Below are positions 26,669 through 35,929 of a stretch of 64,000 bases of DNA, in pieces. This DNA is from Alphaproteobacteria bacterium. GTDB taxonomy: Bacteria > Pseudomonadota > Alphaproteobacteria > Micropepsales > Micropepsaceae. The stretch is taken from assembly GCA_019247845.1 (NCBI GenBank), contig JAFBAL010000023.1, positions 29,934 to 93,933 on the forward strand. The letters are read 5' to 3'. The first letter of the stretch is position 1, and each line of letters opens with the position of its first letter. Made by a program: the position numbers and the translations under genes. The notes below the pieces were generated by a model. The model was given only the letters and a program-made list of their open reading frames with translations. It did no database searches and was not told the DNA's origin.

Positions 26669-27642
26669 TGGGGCGCGCGCTCCTTGGGGGCAGGCCGCTC
26701 TTGGGGCGCGCTCTCCTCTTGCAGCTGGATGAAGACGTCCTCCAGGCTCGGCACCGCTTCGGCGATGGCGAGGCCTTGCTGGCCGCGATAGGGCGCCAGC
26801 GCGCGCTCCAGCGCGTCGCGGTCGCGCCCGCTGACATGCAGCGCCGCGCCGAAGAACGAGACGAACTCGACGCCATGCGATTGGCGCAGCGTCTCGGCCA
26901 GGTGCCGCGCGCCGTCGCCCTCGACGATGAAGGTGAAGAGCTTGGACTGCTCGATGACCTCGGCCACCGTGCCGCGCGCGACGATGTTGCCCAGGCTGAT
27001 ATAGACGATGCGGTCGCAGCGCTCGGCCTCGTCCATGTAATGCGTGCTGACCAGAACGGTCAGGCCTTCGCCGCTGAGACGGTGGATCTCGTCCCAGAAA
27101 TCGCGCCGCGTCTTGGGATCGACGCCGGCGGTCGGCTCGTCGAGCAGCAGCAGCCTGGGCGAATGCAGCATGCAGGCGGCGAGCGCGAGGCGCTGCTTCC
27201 AGCCGCCGGACAATTCGCCGGCAAGCTGGCTCTGGCGCCGCTCGAGGCCGAGCCTGCGGATCGTGTCGCCGACCCGTGCGCGGGCGTCCGCGATCTCGTA
27301 CATGCGCGCGACGAATTCCAGGTTCTCGCGGATCGAAAGGTCCTCCCAGAAGCTGAACTTCTGGGTCATGTAGCCGACGGCGCGCTTGATCTTCTCCGCT
27401 TCCGTACGCAGGTCGAAGCCGAGGCACGTGCCGGTGCCTTCGTCCGCCTTCAGCAACCCGCAAAGCATGCGGATCGTCGTCGTCTTGCCGGAGCCGTTGG
27501 GTCCTAAGAAGCCCCATACCTCGCCGTCGGGCACCTGGATGTCGATGCCGTTCACGGCGGTCTTCCGGCCGAACCGCTTGGTCAGGCCACGCACGTCGAT
27601 GGCGAGGCCTTGGGAGCGGCCAGGTTCAGAATGGGTAGACAT
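26665..27642 (-). CDS. ABC exporter ATP-binding protein (YbhF-like, single domain)
   Basis: 325 residues with one nucleotide-binding domain: Walker A GPNGSGKTT (47-55), signature LSGGWKQR, Walker B LLLLDEP, and a switch His in STHYMDE. A C-terminal regulatory extension of about 100 residues ends in Pro/Glu-rich sequence. E. coli YbhF has two such domains; here one serves, presumably as a dimer. The start overlaps the HlyD gene by 17 bases and the stop overlaps the permease start. Confidence 0.9.
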   Translation of the reverse strand: MSTHSEPGRSQGLAIDVRGLTKRFGRKTAVNGIDIQVPDGEVWGFLGPNGSGKTTTIRMLCGLLKADEGTGTCLGFDLRTEAEKIKRAVGYMTQKFSFWEDLSIRENLEFVARMYEIADARARVGDTIRRLGLERRQSQLAGELSGGWKQRLALAACMLHSPRLLLLDEPTAGVDPKTRRDFWDEIHRLSGEGLTVLVSTHYMDEAERCDRIVYISLGNIVARGTVAEVIEQSKLFTFIVEGDGARHLAETLRQSHGVEFVSFFGAALHVSGRDRDALERALAPYRGQQGLAIAEAVPSLEDVFIQLQEESAPQERPAPKERAPQ

Positions 27643-28462
27643 CGACCGGCTGTCCCGGATGCAGCGCCAGCCCGCCGGGCGCGCGCGCCTCGATCTTGAA
27701 GACCAGCTTTTCGCGGTTGCCGACGGAGAAGATGACGGGCGGGGTGAACTCCTCGCGCGCGGCGATGAAGCTGACGGTCGCGGTGATGTCGGCCGCGCAG
27801 CCGTCGCAGGAAACGCGGACCTTCCGGCCGAGCTTCACCTTCGCGAACTCGGTCTCGGGCACGAAGAAGCGCACATAGACGTTGCCGGGCGGCAGGATCG
27901 AGATCACCGGAGTCATCGCGGGTGCGTATTCGCCGGGCCGGAAGAAGACGTCCTGCACCGTGCCCTGCGTGCGCGAGACGACGTCGCGCTCGGAAAGCTG
28001 GTAGGCGGCGTTGGCCAAGGTCGCGCGTGCCTGGGCTTGCGCGCCCTCGATCTGGGCGACCAGCGCGGCCGCGGTGTCGTGCGCCGATCGCGCCTGATCG
28101 AGTGCCTGCCTCGAGGTCGCGCCGGCGCGGAGCAGCTGTTGCTGGCGGGTGAGCTCCTTCTCGGCCAGCGCGAGGCTCGCTTTCGCCTGGCCCATCTGGC
28201 CTTGGGCTTGCGCGATCTGCGCGCGGGCCTGGTCGCGGGCCGCGGCTTGCGCGGTGTCATCGAGGGTGAAGAGCAGGTCGCCCGCCTTCACGGCGGCGCC
28301 GCGCTCGACTTTCAGGTTGGCGACCCAGCCCGCCTGCGGCGCCGCGACGAAGGCCGTGTCGCCCTCGGCATAGCCGAGCCAGGCGTGGTCGTCCTGCTTG
28401 GAGCAACCGGCCAACAGCAGTGCGATGAGGATCAGCCGCGTCATGGCGCCAATCTTCTTCAT
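27626..28462 (-). CDS. HlyD/YbhG-family membrane fusion protein (lipoprotein)
   Basis: 278 residues. Lipobox LLLAGCSKQ near the N-terminus suggests anchoring in the inner membrane by lipid. A barrel-sandwich (biotinyl-lipoyl-like) segment, an alpha-helical hairpin rich in Ala/Gln (about 85-160) and a beta-barrel domain follow. It links the ABC exporter to an outer-membrane channel. Two Met starts are possible (28462, overlapping the TetR stop as ATGA, and 28444). No outer-membrane factor is encoded here, so a TolC-type channel elsewhere is needed. Confidence 0.88.
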   Translation of the reverse strand: MKKIGAMTRLILIALLLAGCSKQDDHAWLGYAEGDTAFVAAPQAGWVANLKVERGAAVKAGDLLFTLDDTAQAAARDQARAQIAQAQGQMGQAKASLALAEKELTRQQQLLRAGATSRQALDQARSAHDTAAALVAQIEGAQAQARATLANAAYQLSERDVVSRTQGTVQDVFFRPGEYAPAMTPVISILPPGNVYVRFFVPETEFAKVKLGRKVRVSCDGCAADITATVSFIAAREEFTPPVIFSVGNREKLVFKIEARAPGGLALHPGQPVDVYPF

Positions 28463-29103
28463 GGCGAAAGCCCCCGGAACAGCACGTCGAGATGCGTGTC
28501 GATGAGTCCCTGATAGTCGTATGGCGTCTCGTCGAAGCGCGCGAAGGTGACCCGCCAGATCGCGCCCAGCAGGACCGGCGCGATGCACAGTCTCACGGCA
28601 TGCTCGACGGGCACGCGGCGGAACTCGCCTTGGGCGATGCCGCGCTCGATGAAGCCGGACATCAGGCCCAAGCCCCGCTCGATGATCTCGTCGCGGTAGA
28701 AGCGCGCGAGCTCGGGGAAATTGCCGCTCTCGGCGATGATGATCTTGGGCAGCACCACCCGGTCGCTGGTCGCCAGCAGGTTGCCCATCGCGGTCAGCGC
28801 GAAGCGGATCAGCTCCCTGGCCGAGCCCTGGAAGCCCCGCGCGCCGTCGCTGACGGTGGCCAAGGTCGCGCCGATCGTATCGCGCACCAGGGTCTTGAAA
28901 ACCGCCTCCTTGCTCTCGAAATAAAGGTAGATCGTGCCCTTGGTCACGCCGGCGCGTTGGGCGATGTCCTCCATTCGCGCGCCGGCATAGCCCTTCTCGG
29001 CGAAGACCTTGAGCGCGGCTTCGAGAATCTCCGGCGGCCGGGCCTGCTTGCGCCGGTTCCAGCGGCTGGACGGGGTTGCCAATTTTTCCAGTGAATCCGC
29101 CAA
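28459..29103 (-). CDS. TetR-family repressor of the efflux operon
   Basis: 214 residues. The N-terminal helix-turn-helix is typical (ILEAALKVFAEKGYAGARM, then GVTKGTIYLYFESKEAVF). The C-terminal ligand domain resembles CecR/AcrR types. It is the first gene of the operon tetR-hlyD-ATPase-permease, the same composition as E. coli cecR-ybhGFSR in shortened form. A perfect 7-bp-arm palindrome 19 bases upstream of the start is the likely operator, implying autorepression and control of the whole operon. Confidence 0.9.
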   Translation of the reverse strand: MADSLEKLATPSSRWNRRKQARPPEILEAALKVFAEKGYAGARMEDIAQRAGVTKGTIYLYFESKEAVFKTLVRDTIGATLATVSDGARGFQGSARELIRFALTAMGNLLATSDRVVLPKIIIAESGNFPELARFYRDEIIERGLGLMSGFIERGIAQGEFRRVPVEHAVRLCIAPVLLGAIWRVTFARFDETPYDYQGLIDTHLDVLFRGLSP

Positions 29104-29121
29104 TTCGATCTCTGAAATAAA

Positions 29122-29139
29122 TAACTGACCGTTCAGTTA
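29122..29139. promoter_or_regulatory. TetR operator candidate
   Basis: TAACTGA-CCGT-TCAGTTA is a perfect 7-bp inverted repeat with a 4-base centre, in an AT-rich patch just upstream of the TetR start at 29103. Size and symmetry fit a TetR dimer site. Confidence 0.65.
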
Positions 29140-29177
29140 GCAAATTTGAAGAGGTGGAGCAAGGGCGCGCGCGTGGA

Positions 29178-29402
29178 TCAAGCCTTGCGCAGGACCATCC
29201 GCGCCCGGTCGCCGTCGCGCTCGACGCTCACGACCTCGAAGCCCTCCTGGCGGCACATATGCGGTACGTCGATCGGCGCCATGGGATCGTCGGTCAGCAC
29301 CTCGATCTCCATGCCCGAAGAGCCGCGGCCCAGCGCGCGCCTGGCGAGGAGCGCGGGCAGCGGACACTTCAATCCGCGCAAGTCGAGGGTCTCGGTCGCC
29401 AT
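29178..29402 (-). CDS. TusA/SirA-family sulfur carrier protein
   Basis: 74 residues. The family hallmark CPLP follows LRGLK, with the active Cys at position 13; the rest shows the beta-alpha-beta-alpha-beta pattern (IEVLTDDPMAPIDVPHMC, then VVSVERDGDRARMVLRKA). TusA-like proteins pass persulfide sulfur for tRNA thiolation, molybdopterin or sulfur oxidation. No partner genes (tusBCD, moa) are adjacent, so the pathway is open. ATG 29402 is 33 bases from the divergent acyl-CoA synthetase start. Confidence 0.88.
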   Translation of the reverse strand: MATETLDLRGLKCPLPALLARRALGRGSSGMEIEVLTDDPMAPIDVPHMCRQEGFEVVSVERDGDRARMVLRKA

Positions 29403-29435
29403 TGACGCTGCTTCGCCGCTTCCTATTGTCTTCCC

Positions 29436-31217
29436 ATGAACGTGCTGACGCGCGAAGCCATCTATATCAGCTCCATCGCGCGCACGCTCTGGAAGCTGCG
29501 CCACGTCAAGCCCGACGCGCCCCACACGATCAGCGACATCTTCGAAGGGCTTGCGGCGGACAAGCCCGGCAACGTCGCGGTGCTCTATCAGGACCGCGTG
29601 CTCACCTATGCCGAGCTGGCGGCCGGCGCCAACCGCTATGCGCACTGGGCGCTGAGGCAGGGCATCGGGCGCGGCGACGTCGCGGTGCTGTTCATGGAGG
29701 GCTGCCCCGAATACCTGATGGCGTGGCTGGGCCTGGTCAAGCTCGGCGCGGTCGCGGCGCTCATCAACACCAACCTGCGCGGCGCGGCGCTCGCCCATTC
29801 CATCGCCATCGCCAATGCGCGCCACGCCATCGTGGGCGTCGAACTGATACGGGCCTACCAGGACGCGATGGCGAGCGCCGAGGCGCGGCCGGTGGTGTGG
29901 GTGACGGGCGGCGCTGCGCCCGGCAGCGAAGACCTCGACGCCGCGCTCCACGAAGCCTCGCCGCTCGCGCTCGACAAAGCGGTGCGCGAGGGGCTCACCG
30001 CCAAGGACAACGCCTTCTACATCTATACGTCCGGCACGACCGGCCTGCCCAAGGCCGCGAACTTCAGCCATATGCGCATGCTCTATATGATGTACGGCTT
30101 TGCCGGCGCGCTCGACGCCAAGGAGAGCGACCGCATGTACGACGCGCTGCCGCTGTATCACTCGACGGGCGGGGTATGCGCGGTCGGCGTGGCGTTGACG
30201 ACCGGCGGCTCGCTCGTCATCCGCCGCAAGTTCTCGGTGCACGAGTTCTGGAGCGACTGTTTCCGTTACCGCCCGACGTTCTTCCAGTATATCGGAGAGC
30301 TCTGCCGCTATCTGCTCAATGCGCCGCCGGGCCCGCACGAACGCGATCACGCCATCCGCGCCATCACCGGCAACGGCTTGCGTCCGGAGATCTGGGACGC
30401 GTTCCAACAGCGCTTCGCGATCCCGAAGATCATCGAGTTCTACGGCGCCACCGAAGGCAACGTCTCGATGCTCAACTACGACGGCAGGAAGGGCGCCGTC
30501 GGCCGCGTGCCGTCCTACATGCGCGCGCTCATCCCGACCCGCATCGTGCGTTTCGACGTCGAGAAGGAGATGCCGGTGCGGAGCGCGGACGGTTTCTGCA
30601 TCGAATGCGCGGACGACGAAGCGGGCGAGGCGGTCGGGCGCGTGCGCAACGAGGCCGGCGCGACCTTCGAAGGCTATACCGGCCGCGCCGACACCGAGAA
30701 AAAGCTGCTGCGCGACGTGTTCGAGAAAGGCGACGTCTGGTTCCGCACCGGCGACCTGATGCGGCGCGATGCCCAGGGCTACTTCTATTTCGTCGACCGC
30801 ATCGGCGATACTTTCCGCTGGAAAGGCGAGAACGTCGCCACCAGCGAGGTCGCGGAAGCCTTGAGCGTCGTGCCCGGCATCGCCGAGGCGAACGTCTATG
30901 GCGTGGCGGTCCCCGGCCAGGACGGGCGCGCCGGCATGGCGGCGCTGGTGGCGAATGCGGACTTCGATCCGGCCGCGGTCGGCAAAGCGCTGGAGCGCAA
31001 CCTGCCGGCCTATGCGCGGCCGGTTTTCCTCAGGCTCATGCCCGCGCTCGAGACTACGGGCACCTTCAAGCAGCGCAAGGTGGAGCTGGTGCGCGAGGGC
31101 TTCGACCCCGCGCGTATCGCCGAGCCGCTCTATTGGCGCAACCCCGTAAGCGGCGCCTATGAGCGGCTCGACGGCGCGGGCTATGCCGAGATCGCCGCGG
31201 GCAAGGTCAAGCTCTAG
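29436..31217 (+). CDS. long-chain acyl-CoA synthetase (FATP-like)
   Basis: 593 residues of the adenylate-forming superfamily. AMP-binding motif YTSGTTGLPKAA near residue 197, the substrate-adjacent EFYGATEGN motif, the hinge region DRIGDTFRWKGENV and the final lysine segment TGTFKQRK. The overall match is to the FATP/very-long-chain acyl-CoA synthetase branch rather than classical FadD. It activates fatty acids for uptake, degradation or lipid remodelling, and could use products of the CYP153 P450, though they are 19 kb apart. The stop overlaps the convergent membrane protein gene by four bases. Confidence 0.9.
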   Translation: MNVLTREAIYISSIARTLWKLRHVKPDAPHTISDIFEGLAADKPGNVAVLYQDRVLTYAELAAGANRYAHWALRQGIGRGDVAVLFMEGCPEYLMAWLGLVKLGAVAALINTNLRGAALAHSIAIANARHAIVGVELIRAYQDAMASAEARPVVWVTGGAAPGSEDLDAALHEASPLALDKAVREGLTAKDNAFYIYTSGTTGLPKAANFSHMRMLYMMYGFAGALDAKESDRMYDALPLYHSTGGVCAVGVALTTGGSLVIRRKFSVHEFWSDCFRYRPTFFQYIGELCRYLLNAPPGPHERDHAIRAITGNGLRPEIWDAFQQRFAIPKIIEFYGATEGNVSMLNYDGRKGAVGRVPSYMRALIPTRIVRFDVEKEMPVRSADGFCIECADDEAGEAVGRVRNEAGATFEGYTGRADTEKKLLRDVFEKGDVWFRTGDLMRRDAQGYFYFVDRIGDTFRWKGENVATSEVAEALSVVPGIAEANVYGVAVPGQDGRAGMAALVANADFDPAAVGKALERNLPAYARPVFLRLMPALETTGTFKQRKVELVREGFDPARIAEPLYWRNPVSGAYERLDGAGYAEIAAGKVKL

Positions 31218-32143
31218 AACTGCTCGGGCGCGCGATCCTCATGCGTCACGGCGCGATAGGCATGCGCGCTCGCGCCGGCGAACATGCCGTAGAAGATCAG
31301 CGACACCACGAGGCTCAACGGATAGGCGATGTACCAGTAGCGCTGCATGTCCGTCATCATCTGGCGGTTCATCGCCTGCTGCTGCTCGGCGAAGGCCTGG
31401 AGCTCCTGCGGCGTCACGCCGGAATGCAGCGGCGGCACGAGCGGCATCCTCACCACATAGACCAGGAACACCAGCTCCAGCACGACGAGGGGGATGACGA
31501 GCGCCAGCACAATCACGAAGATGCGCCAGAAATTGCCCTTGGTGAGCTGCCAGGCGCGCGTCAGCGAGATGCGCTCGGCGACGGCGACCGGCGTCAACAG
31601 GAACGACAGCCGTGTGGCGATGTAGATGATCGCGCCGACGGCCACCAGCGCCGCGAGGAGGAAAAGCAGCGCGAACAAGGGTGTCGTGGCGCCGACGCGC
31701 GCGCTCTCCACCACCGCGCCGCCGACGCCGCCGAGGACGAGGCTCACGACCGCGAAGATGACGTAGATGACGATCATCACCAGGAAATAGAGGAGGTAGG
31801 CACCGATCAGCCGCCACATGGCCGCGCCGAAGGGGAATTGCAGAAAGGCGCTGCCGGTGCGAAGCCCCAACGCTTCCTTGGTCAGCGCCGCGATCTCGGC
31901 GGTCATCAGCACGAAGATCCCCGCGAAGCACGCCCAGAAGAACGGCATCGCCTGCATGATGGCCTGCGGGTCGCGCGACTGCAGGCTCGTCACCGCGCCC
32001 ATGTAGCGCTGCTGGAAGAAGTATCCCAGCACCCACCCGATCGCGACGACCATCCAGGTGACGCCGAAATTGTTGACGATATTGCCGAACGCAAAGCCAT
32101 AGGCGCGCGCCAGCGAGCCGCCGACCGGAATCTTGTTTGCCAT
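31214..32143 (-). CDS. multi-pass inner membrane protein of unknown function
   Basis: 309 residues from ATG 32143, which has a GGGGGGCAGC leader. About six hydrophobic segments are visible (for example WMVVAIGWVLGYFF, FWACFAGIFVLMTAEIAAL, YLLYFLVMIVIYVIFAVVSL). The layout resembles proteins with a glycerophosphoryl-diester-phosphodiesterase-type membrane domain, but no enzymatic motif was seen. It sits convergent with the acyl-CoA synthetase, separate from its neighbours. Confidence 0.75.
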   Translation of the reverse strand: MANKIPVGGSLARAYGFAFGNIVNNFGVTWMVVAIGWVLGYFFQQRYMGAVTSLQSRDPQAIMQAMPFFWACFAGIFVLMTAEIAALTKEALGLRTGSAFLQFPFGAAMWRLIGAYLLYFLVMIVIYVIFAVVSLVLGGVGGAVVESARVGATTPLFALLFLLAALVAVGAIIYIATRLSFLLTPVAVAERISLTRAWQLTKGNFWRIFVIVLALVIPLVVLELVFLVYVVRMPLVPPLHSGVTPQELQAFAEQQQAMNRQMMTDMQRYWYIAYPLSLVVSLIFYGMFAGASAHAYRAVTHEDRAPEQF

Positions 32144-32204
32144 GTGCTGCCCCCCAAAAGAGGCGGCCATCATAGCGGGTTCTGCGACGGTTCTCTAACG
32201 GCGC

Positions 32205-32720
32205 TCAGAAGGCGATATCGGCCGCCTCAACCAGTTCCGCATAGCTTCCCCCCAGGGTCTCGTTCTGGTGCGCGATGATGTCGCCGGCTTTCAGCACCCT
32301 GGAATCGACGGTCGAATGGCCGTCGGCGACGAGGATGACGCGGTAGCCGCGCTCGACCGCGCCGCGCACCGCCGCGTCGACGCAATATTCGCTCTGCATG
32401 CCGCAGATCACGAGCCTGTCCACGCCCGCGCGCTTCAGCTTGGCGTCGAGGTCGGTCCGGTTGAAGGCGCTGCCATGGTTCTTGACCGTGACGTCGTCGC
32501 CCGGCAGTGGCGTCAGCCTGTCGTGAAAAGGAAAGCCCGGCTTGCCGGCGTGGAACGGATCGTCGGGTCCGCCGTCGTGTTGGACGAAGAAGATGGGTGC
32601 GCCCCCCGCCCGCGCGCGGGCGATCAGGCCCGCGATGCGGTCGACCACGGCCTCGCCTTCATGAGGCGCGAGGTCGAACATCGCCTTCTGCACGTCGATG
32701 ACGACCAGCGCCTTGCTCAT
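32205..32720 (-). CDS. isochorismatase-like cysteine hydrolase
   Basis: 171 residues. The catalytic triad of the family is present: Asp in VIDVQ, Lys in VKNHGSAF and Cys in MQSEYCVD. These enzymes hydrolyse isochorismate, nicotinamide, carbamates or related amides. The last group of residues (ADGHSTVDS) is typical of the nicotinamidase-related branch with unknown substrates. ATG 32720 overlaps the stop of the upstream GFA gene (ATGA), so the two are probably translated together. Confidence 0.88.
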   Translation of the reverse strand: MSKALVVIDVQKAMFDLAPHEGEAVVDRIAGLIARARAGGAPIFFVQHDGGPDDPFHAGKPGFPFHDRLTPLPGDDVTVKNHGSAFNRTDLDAKLKRAGVDRLVICGMQSEYCVDAAVRGAVERGYRVILVADGHSTVDSRVLKAGDIIAHQNETLGGSYAELVEAADIAF

Positions 32721-33130
32721 GCGATCTCCACGACGGGCGTCCAGCTGCGCTTGCGCCGCGCGATGCGCTCGTCCGGCGACTCCGCGCCGAAATCGTGCGG
32801 CACCGCGGGATGGTCGAGCGGCGGCGGCGGCTTGAAGGTGTTGGCGTTGACCGTGAACCAGCCGTCCTCGAGCAGCGCGCCGATATAGACGCCGCAGCGC
32901 CTGCAGACCAGGAAGTCGGCGGTCTTCAGCGCGAAGCGGTAGCGCTCCAGCAGTCCGGGCTCGCGCACGCGGATGCGCATCCGCCCGTTCGGGTCCGAGG
33001 TGTTGCGCGCTCCATGCGCCCGGCAGAAGCCGCACATGTCGGCGCGCAGGCCGAGTACGTCCAGGCCTGCGCTCGCCTCGAACACGTAAGAAAGGTTGCC
33101 GCAATGGCAACCGCCTTCGAAGATCACCAT
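32717..33130 (-). CDS. GFA-family (CENP-V/GFA) zinc protein
   Basis: 137 residues. Zinc-ligand motifs of the glutathione-dependent formaldehyde-activating family: GGCHCGN at the N-terminus, DMCGFCRAHG and CRRCGVYIG. The fold is a Cys-rich beta barrel. Family members are often annotated as S-(hydroxymethyl)glutathione synthase but most have no proven activity. It precedes the isochorismatase-like gene with a four-base overlap. Confidence 0.88.
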   Translation of the reverse strand: MVIFEGGCHCGNLSYVFEASAGLDVLGLRADMCGFCRAHGARNTSDPNGRMRIRVREPGLLERYRFALKTADFLVCRRCGVYIGALLEDGWFTVNANTFKPPPPLDHPAVPHDFGAESPDERIARRKRSWTPVVEIA

Positions 33131-33227
33131 GGCCGAACATAGCGCGAGCGGTTCTGCTTGAGACCGCCCGGCGATGCATGGCGCCTATCCGCGCGGCGCC
33201 TGTTCCGCCGCCTTCAATGTCCGGCGG

Positions 33228-34400
33228 CTACTCGGCCGCCTTTGGCGACTTCTTTGCCTCATCCTCGTGATGCTTGGCGATGGTCTGCATCGCCGCGCTC
33301 ATCGCAGCCCCAATGAAGCGCTCTTTATTGTCACGCGCCCAGCGGAAGGCTTCGTCGCGCGCCACGTTGGCGCCGGTGATCGCCGGCTGCACATAGCGCA
33401 TCCACATCTCGTAAGACTTCTTGGTCGCCTCGAAGTCGGCCCAGTTGTGCGCCAGCTGCAGGAAGCAGCCGAACTCGCCCTGCTTGGCCTGAAGGCGCTT
33501 GACCTGCGCGATGGCGTCGTCGGGCGTACCGACGACGATGACGCCCTGGGCGATCAGGTCGTCGATGCCTTGCGATTCCATCGCCTGGCGTCCCGCCACC
33601 GCGCTGATGCCGGCGAAATAGTCCTGCCACTTGGAGAAGCCGAACCTGATGTTCTCGAACGCCTTCTCGCGCGTCTCGGCGATGTGCACCGGGCCGACCA
33701 GCCGAAGCCGCTCGGGGTCCATGGCGCGGCCGTTCTCCTTCGCCGTGTCATTGGCCACCTTCCAGTTGATCGCGAGCGCGTCGTAACCGCCCATCTGCGT
33801 CGCCGCCACGCACAGCATGCCGAAGCCGTGGCGGCCCGCGAGCTTGCCGCCCGACGGCGTCACCGACGAGGCGACCGCGATCTCCGGATGCGGCCAGGTG
33901 AAGGGGCGCAGCTGGCAGGTCGCGTCCACCAGGTTGAACCAGTCGGATTTCTGCGTGACGCGCTCGCCGGCGAACAGCTTCAGGATCACCTCGATGCCTT
34001 CGACCATGCGGTCGCGCTGGGTCGCGGGATCGATGCCCATCGAGAACGCGTCCGACGGAAGCAGTCCCGGCCCCACGCCGAACATCACGCGGCCCTTGGT
34101 CTGGTGATCGAGCTGGATCATCCGGTTCGCGGTCATCAAGGGCGAATGATAGGGCAGCGACACGACGCCGGTGCCGAGCTTGATGCGCCTGGTGCGCTCG
34201 GCCGCGGCGGCGATGAAGACTTCCGGGCTTGCGATGATCTCATAGCCGGCGGAGTGATGCTCGCCGACCCAGGCCTCGTCATAGCCCAGCCGGTCGAGAT
34301 GCTCGATCAGCTCCAGGTCGCGCTGGATGCACAAGGTCGGGTCTTCGTCGACGGGGTGGAACGGCGCCAGGAAGATGCCGTTGCGCAGCTTGATGGTCAT
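33228..34400 (-). CDS. LLM-class flavin-dependent monooxygenase
   Basis: 390 residues. ATG 34400 is preferred (AAGGGAACG upstream). Luciferase-like TIM-barrel: LGYDEAWVGEHHSAGYE near the N-terminus, TGVVSLPYHSPL and FGVGPGLLPSDAF in the flavin pocket region, and the conserved GTPDDAIAQVKR near the C-terminus. It uses FMNH2 to oxygenate a small organic molecule; a flavin reductase partner is not adjacent. It lies just downstream of the amidase gene and may be co-transcribed with it (31-base gap). Confidence 0.88.
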   Translation of the reverse strand: MTIKLRNGIFLAPFHPVDEDPTLCIQRDLELIEHLDRLGYDEAWVGEHHSAGYEIIASPEVFIAAAAERTRRIKLGTGVVSLPYHSPLMTANRMIQLDHQTKGRVMFGVGPGLLPSDAFSMGIDPATQRDRMVEGIEVILKLFAGERVTQKSDWFNLVDATCQLRPFTWPHPEIAVASSVTPSGGKLAGRHGFGMLCVAATQMGGYDALAINWKVANDTAKENGRAMDPERLRLVGPVHIAETREKAFENIRFGFSKWQDYFAGISAVAGRQAMESQGIDDLIAQGVIVVGTPDDAIAQVKRLQAKQGEFGCFLQLAHNWADFEATKKSYEMWMRYVQPAITGANVARDEAFRWARDNKERFIGAAMSAAMQTIAKHHEDEAKKSPKAAE

Positions 34401-34431
34401 GGTCGTTCCCTTCGAAAATAGCGTGTGCGCT

Positions 34432-35868
34432 TTATGACATAAGAGACGCAGGCGGCGCGAATCCGCCAAGGCTTTCCTCTACGGCAGCGGCGAAATCGAA
34501 CAGCCGGTCCTCGCCGTTCAACGGACCCACGATCTGCACGCCGACCGGCATCCCCAAGACTTGTCCGGCCGGCACGGCCAGCGACGGCAGATGCAACGCG
34601 GTGGCGAGCGAAATCCAGCCCAGCATGCGGCTGTACTGCGTGGGCGCGCCGTCGACCTCGAGCACGCGCGCACGGAACGGCTCGCTGTGGTCGTGCTTGA
34701 ACGCGGCGGTGGGCGTGATCGGCATGAGGACGGCGTCGTGGCTTTCGAAGAAGGCCGTCATCCGGTCCTTCAGCGTCTGGCGCGCGCGCTGCGCCTCGAT
34801 GACTTCATTTGCGCGCGCGGTGGAAGCCAGGCGGTTGAGCTCCACGCTCCACGGATCGCGCGACGCGGCAAAGGCCTTCAGGTCGGCATCGCGCGTCTTG
34901 CCGATCTCGTTCAGCGTCGCTTCGGGCAGGCCGGCCGAGATGATCGAGATCAGCAGCCACATATAGTTGACCAGCAGCTCGCGCGTGTCGACCGGCGCCT
35001 TGATGGTCTCGACATGGGCGCCGTGCTCGGCCAAGCCATCCGCCGCGCGCGCGACTGCGTCCTTCACGCCGCGCGACAGCGGCAGAAGCGGGTCCTCGTC
35101 CCACACGGCGACGCGCGCGCCCTTGATCGAGCGGGGTGCGGCTTGCGCGCTCTTGTTCAGCACGCTCCAGAGCAGCTTCAGGTCTCCGACATTGCGCGCC
35201 ATCGGCCCGCCGACGCCCAGATCGGTTTCGCCCTGGAAGCCGGGCGGCGGCGGCACGTGGCCGCGCATCGGCAAACGTCCCCAGGTGGGCTTGAGCGCGC
35301 AGACACCGCAGAAATTCGCCGGCACGCGCAGCGAGCCGCCGATGTCCGAGCCGATCTCCAAGGGCGTGATGCCGCTCGCCAGCGCCGCCGCGGCGCCGCC
35401 CGACGATCCGCCCGGCACGCGCGTCACGTCGTACGGGTTGTTCGTCGTGCCGTAGATCTGGTTGGTGCTCTGCCAGTCGCTGAGCCACAGGGGCACGTTG
35501 GTCTTGGCCCAAGGGATGGCGCCCGCCGCGCGCGTGCGCGCGACCAGCTCGGCATCGGCGCAATCCTTCGGACGCTGCGCGAAAGGCGGAAAGCCTGCCG
35601 TCGCCGGCATGTGCTCGACGTCGAAGCCGTCCTTGATCGTCATCGGCAGGCCGGCAAGCGGGCCCAGGCTCGCGCCCTTCGCGCGCGCGTCGTCGACGGC
35701 TTGCGCATCCTTGGCCGCGCGGTCGAGGTCGGTGACGGTGACCGCGTTGATCTTTTCGGCAAGCGCCGCGTTGCGCGCGGCATGCGCATCGAGCAGCTCG
35801 CGCGCGGAGACCCGCTTGGCAGCAAGATCGTTCAGCATCTGCCGTGCCGTCGCGTAAAGATCGCTCAT
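34432..35868 (-). CDS. amidase signature family hydrolase
   Basis: 478 residues from ATG 35868. The Ser-cisSer-Lys triad is clear: Lys in MTIKDGF, the Gly/Ser-rich signature GGSSGGAAAALASG and the serine in IGSDIGGSLR. Members cleave amides including aryl and aliphatic amides, indoleacetamide and cyclic amides. Gene neighbours (LLM oxidoreductase, alcohol dehydrogenase) hint at catabolism of a nitrogen-containing compound. It is divergent from the dehydrogenase with a 61-base shared promoter region. Confidence 0.9.
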   Translation of the reverse strand: MSDLYATARQMLNDLAAKRVSARELLDAHAARNAALAEKINAVTVTDLDRAAKDAQAVDDARAKGASLGPLAGLPMTIKDGFDVEHMPATAGFPPFAQRPKDCADAELVARTRAAGAIPWAKTNVPLWLSDWQSTNQIYGTTNNPYDVTRVPGGSSGGAAAALASGITPLEIGSDIGGSLRVPANFCGVCALKPTWGRLPMRGHVPPPPGFQGETDLGVGGPMARNVGDLKLLWSVLNKSAQAAPRSIKGARVAVWDEDPLLPLSRGVKDAVARAADGLAEHGAHVETIKAPVDTRELLVNYMWLLISIISAGLPEATLNEIGKTRDADLKAFAASRDPWSVELNRLASTARANEVIEAQRARQTLKDRMTAFFESHDAVLMPITPTAAFKHDHSEPFRARVLEVDGAPTQYSRMLGWISLATALHLPSLAVPAGQVLGMPVGVQIVGPLNGEDRLFDFAAAVEESLGGFAPPASLMS

Positions 35869-35929
35869 GCGCGCTTCCCCGATGTTCTGCCTGTGGCATA
35901 AGCTTGCACGCGAACCGAAGGGAATGTCC

